This document shows, piece by piece, positions 6,398-8,082 of a DNA stretch of 8,082 nt; position 1 is the stretch's first letter; each line of letters starts with the position of its first letter. The translations under genes were made by a program, and so were the position numbers. Origin of the DNA: Crocinitomicaceae bacterium (GTDB lineage Bacteria; Bacteroidota; Bacteroidia; Flavobacteriales_G; Salibacteraceae). Under the pieces are notes generated by a model that did not search any database, was not told the DNA's origin, and saw only the letters and a list, made by a program, of their open reading frames with translations. Location: positions 1 through 8,082 of the forward strand of contig JAAZVO010000113.1 of the NCBI GenBank assembly GCA_018623405.1, in the 5' to 3' direction.

Positions 6398-6874
6398 TTG
6401 AAACCTGACAAAAAGGTATTTACAGTATCTGAGGCCCTAGAAAAAGCTCGAAAACTTTGCGCAAAGCAAGAGCGAAGCCATCAATATATCAGAAATAAAT
6501 TATACGATTGGGGCATCGGGCATGAACATATTGAACCTATCATAGCGCAATTAATTTCAGAAGACTTTTTAAATGAAGAAAGGTTTGTAAAAGCTTTTGC
6601 TATTGGTAAGTTTCATCAATTAAGATGGGGAAAGCAAAAAATTTATGTAGGACTCCAAAAACAAAAGATAGATAAACGCCAAATTCTAAGAGGGTTAGCT
6701 GAAATTCCTGATGATGAATACCTAGAAACCTTAAAAACGCTTTTTGAAAAAAAACAAAAACAAGTAAAATCGAAGAACCAATTCATTAAAAATAAGCGAA
6801 TTGCAAATTATTTAATATCAAAAGGATTCGAGAGTTATTTGGTTTGGGATATTATTAGAAAATCAGTTAATTGA
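6398..6874 (+). CDS. recX: Regulatory protein RecX
   Basis: A 158-residue RecX, which binds RecA filaments and tunes or inhibits their activity in recombination and the SOS response. The mostly helical three-helix repeats are visible: an N-terminal unit (about 11-53), then the signature LISEDFLNEERFVKAF (52-67) and RWGKQKIYVGLQKQKI (76-91), and a final unit ending FESYLVWDIIRK. The start is a TTG at 6398-6400. There is no ATG in frame, either upstream before the nearest stop or anywhere in the protein, so a rare start is required. It begins 8 bases after the rng stop and ends 16 bases before prfB. recA itself is not in the window. Confidence 0.9.
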   Translation: MKPDKKVFTVSEALEKARKLCAKQERSHQYIRNKLYDWGIGHEHIEPIIAQLISEDFLNEERFVKAFAIGKFHQLRWGKQKIYVGLQKQKIDKRQILRGLAEIPDDEYLETLKTLFEKKQKQVKSKNQFIKNKRIANYLISKGFESYLVWDIIRKSVN

Positions 6875-6890
6875 TATTACTTTTACACCC

Positions 6891-7986
6891 ATGATAACTC
6901 AAGACCACATCAATGATGTTGCTAGGCGCCAGGATGCGTTAAGGAGGCATCTTTGACATCGATCAGAAGATATTAGAACTAGAAGACGAGCAACAACAAA
7001 CCCTTGGTCCTAACTTTTGGGATGACCCTAAAAAAGCTGAAACTGTTATTAAAACCATTAACAGAAAAAAGTTTTGGGTAGAATCTTTTCAAAAAGTACA
7101 AGAAGCTATCGATGAGTTGACCATTACCAATGAGTTTTTTCGAGAAGAAGAAGCAACTGAAGAAGATGTTGAGGTTGCTTATAATAAAGCTTTAGAACTT
7201 CTTGAAGATCTAGAATTTAAAAATATGCTTTCCTCTGAAGAGGATAACCTAAATGCAGTACTTGAAATTAACTCAGGTGCAGGTGGAACCGAAAGTCAAG
7301 ATTGGGCAAGCATGCTTTATCGGATGTACTTAATGTATGCCGAAAAAAATGGATTTAAGGTAAGAGAAGTTGAATATCTAAAAGGTGATGAAGCAGGAAT
7401 AAAGTCAGCCACAATTGAAATTGAGGGAGACTTTGCCTATGGTTACCTTAAAGGTGAAAACGGGGTTCATCGGTTGGTGAGAATTTCTCCATTCGATGCA
7501 AACGCTAAAAGACATACCTCTTTTGCTTCTGTTTTTGTTTACCCTGTTATTGATGATTCTATAGAAATAGAAATTAATCAATCTGATTTAATTTGGGATA
7601 CCTTTAGGTCAGGAGGTGCAGGCGGACAAAACGTTAATAAGGTTGAAACCGGTGTTAGGGTTGAGCATAAACCTACAGGAATTATCATTAGAAATACAGA
7701 ATCAAGATCTCAGCTTCAAAATAAGGAGAATGCTTTAAAGCTTTTAAAGTCAAAGCTTTACGAAATTGAACTTAGAAAGCGAGAAGAAGAGCGCGATTCA
7801 ATTGAAGGTTCTAAAATGAAAATTGAATGGGGGAGTCAAATTAGAAATTATGTAATGCATCCCTATAAATTGGTAAAAGACCTTCGAACAAATCATGAAA
7901 CATCAAATGTTCAGGCCGTAATGGATGGTGATTTAGAAGCCTTTATTAAATCCTATTTAATGATGTACGGTCGAAGTACCAATTAA
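6891..7986 (+). CDS. prfB: Peptide chain release factor 2 (RF2), with +1 programmed frameshift
   Basis: RF2 ends translation at UGA and UAA codons. The coding sequence is in two frames: 6891-6953 (21 codons from ATG), then a +1 shift skipping T6954 and reading from GAC at 6955 to TAA at 7984-7986. The joined product is about 364 residues, close to the 365 of E. coli RF2. Reading only the second frame from a TTG near 7117 would wrongly lose about 75 N-terminal residues. Visible motifs are the stop-codon-reading tripeptide SPF at about 199-201, in VRISPFDANAKRHTS, and the peptidyl-hydrolysis GGQ at about 244-246, in RSGGAGGQNVNK. The residue matching E. coli position 246 is Ser. It is last in the rightward cluster and its stop codon overlaps that of the next, convergent gene. 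Confidence 0.97.
6942..6957 (+). promoter_or_regulatory. RF2 autoregulatory +1 frameshift site
   Basis: The site reads AGGAGG (6942-6947), CAT, CTT (6951-6953), TGA (6954-6956), C. This matches the classic prfB element: an internal Shine-Dalgarno-like sequence three bases before a slippery CTT, then an in-frame TGA followed by C. When RF2 is scarce the ribosome pauses at TGA and slips +1, so that GAC is read and full-length RF2 is made; when RF2 is plentiful the peptide ends after 21 residues. All elements are intact and in register with both the ATG at 6891 and the downstream frame. Confidence 0.96.
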
Positions 7987-8082
7987 CGAATCAACACCAC
8001 AGTTCCCACTTGTTTATAAATCCCACCATTAGGGTCAAGGTCAGAGGAGTATCTTAGGTAGTAGGTGTATGCCCCAATAGGA
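7983..8082 (-). CDS. C-terminal end of a T9SS type B (gliding motility-associated) sorting-domain protein, partial
   Basis: Only the last 32 residues are present; the gene continues beyond the right edge. The peptide begins PIGAYTYYLRYSS and ends GTVVLIR followed by TAA. This is the pattern of the gliding motility-associated C-terminal domain (T9SS type B sorting domain), which typically has a P-x-G-x-Y-x-Y-x-x-x-Y strand and ends in G-x-V-x-L-I-R. Such a domain directs large secreted or surface proteins through the type IX secretion system, consistent with gldD and gldE nearby. The function of the rest of the protein cannot be seen. Its stop codon shares bases with the convergent prfB stop. 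Confidence 0.8.
   Translation of the reverse strand, partial: PIGAYTYYLRYSSDLDPNGGIYKQVGTVVLIR

Noticed and set aside
6878..6885. TACTTTTA before prfB as a possible -7 promoter box
   Set aside because: It has one mismatch, no -33 element at suitable distance, and would start transcription at about the ATG; prfB is better explained by read-through from recX.
7731..7761. Repeated AAAGCTTT/TTTAAAG pattern in prfB
   Set aside because: It is explained by Lys-Leu-rich coding (ALKLLKSKLYE) with AT-rich codons; no repeat extends beyond the gene context.
7117..7986. Reading prfB as an N-terminally truncated gene or pseudogene starting near 7117
   Set aside because: The missing N-terminus is encoded upstream in the other frame and joined by an intact canonical +1 frameshift site.
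1..8082. Mobile elements, CRISPR arrays, tRNA/rRNA genes or defence genes
   Set aside because: I looked for transposase-like frames, direct or inverted terminal repeats, spaced repeats and cloverleaf sequences, and saw none. The window is almost fully occupied by core genes.

Overview
The window is a compact, low-GC piece of chromosome that looks like a gliding member of the Bacteroidota, most likely a flavobacterium-like lineage. The evidence is the gldE-gldD pair, the end of a protein with a type B type IX secretion (T9SS) sorting signal, Bacteroidota-style promoter boxes (TAnnTTTG), almost no Shine-Dalgarno sequences before start codons, and Bacteroidota variants of HU, RNase G and SSB. 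The order of the bacterium cannot be fixed from this window alone.

Layout. (1) Positions 1-288, plus strand: the last 95 residues of a COX15/CtaA heme A synthase. (2) 260-3756, minus strand, transcribed right to left: mutY, ssb, gldE, gldD, closely packed and probably one operon. It couples base-excision repair and single-strand DNA binding to the gliding/T9SS proteins GldE and GldD. gldD ends inside the end of the heme A synthase gene. (3) 3757-3902: the only real intergenic control region, divergent, with a good promoter for HU and a weaker one for mutY. (4) 3903-7986, plus strand: HU, a membrane-anchored TPR protein, a 30-residue extremely basic protein (4678-4770), RNase E/G, recX and prfB. 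(5) 7983-8082, minus strand: the last 32 residues of a T9SS type B sorting domain, whose stop codon overlaps that of prfB.

The plus-strand cluster is a nucleic-acid and translation housekeeping block: chromosome packaging (HU), RNA decay or rRNA processing (RNase G-like), RecA control (RecX) and translation termination (RF2). prfB carries an intact +1 programmed frameshift site at 6942-6957, so the true protein is about 364 residues and joins two frames.

I see no undescribed multi-gene system, no mobile element, no CRISPR array and no RNA gene. The points most worth a second look are the perfect AGGAGG frameshift stimulator in prfB where start codons lack Shine-Dalgarno sequences, the 30-residue basic protein, the uncertain TTG start of gldE with an out-of-frame ATG just upstream, and the stop-to-stop overlaps at both convergent gene junctions.
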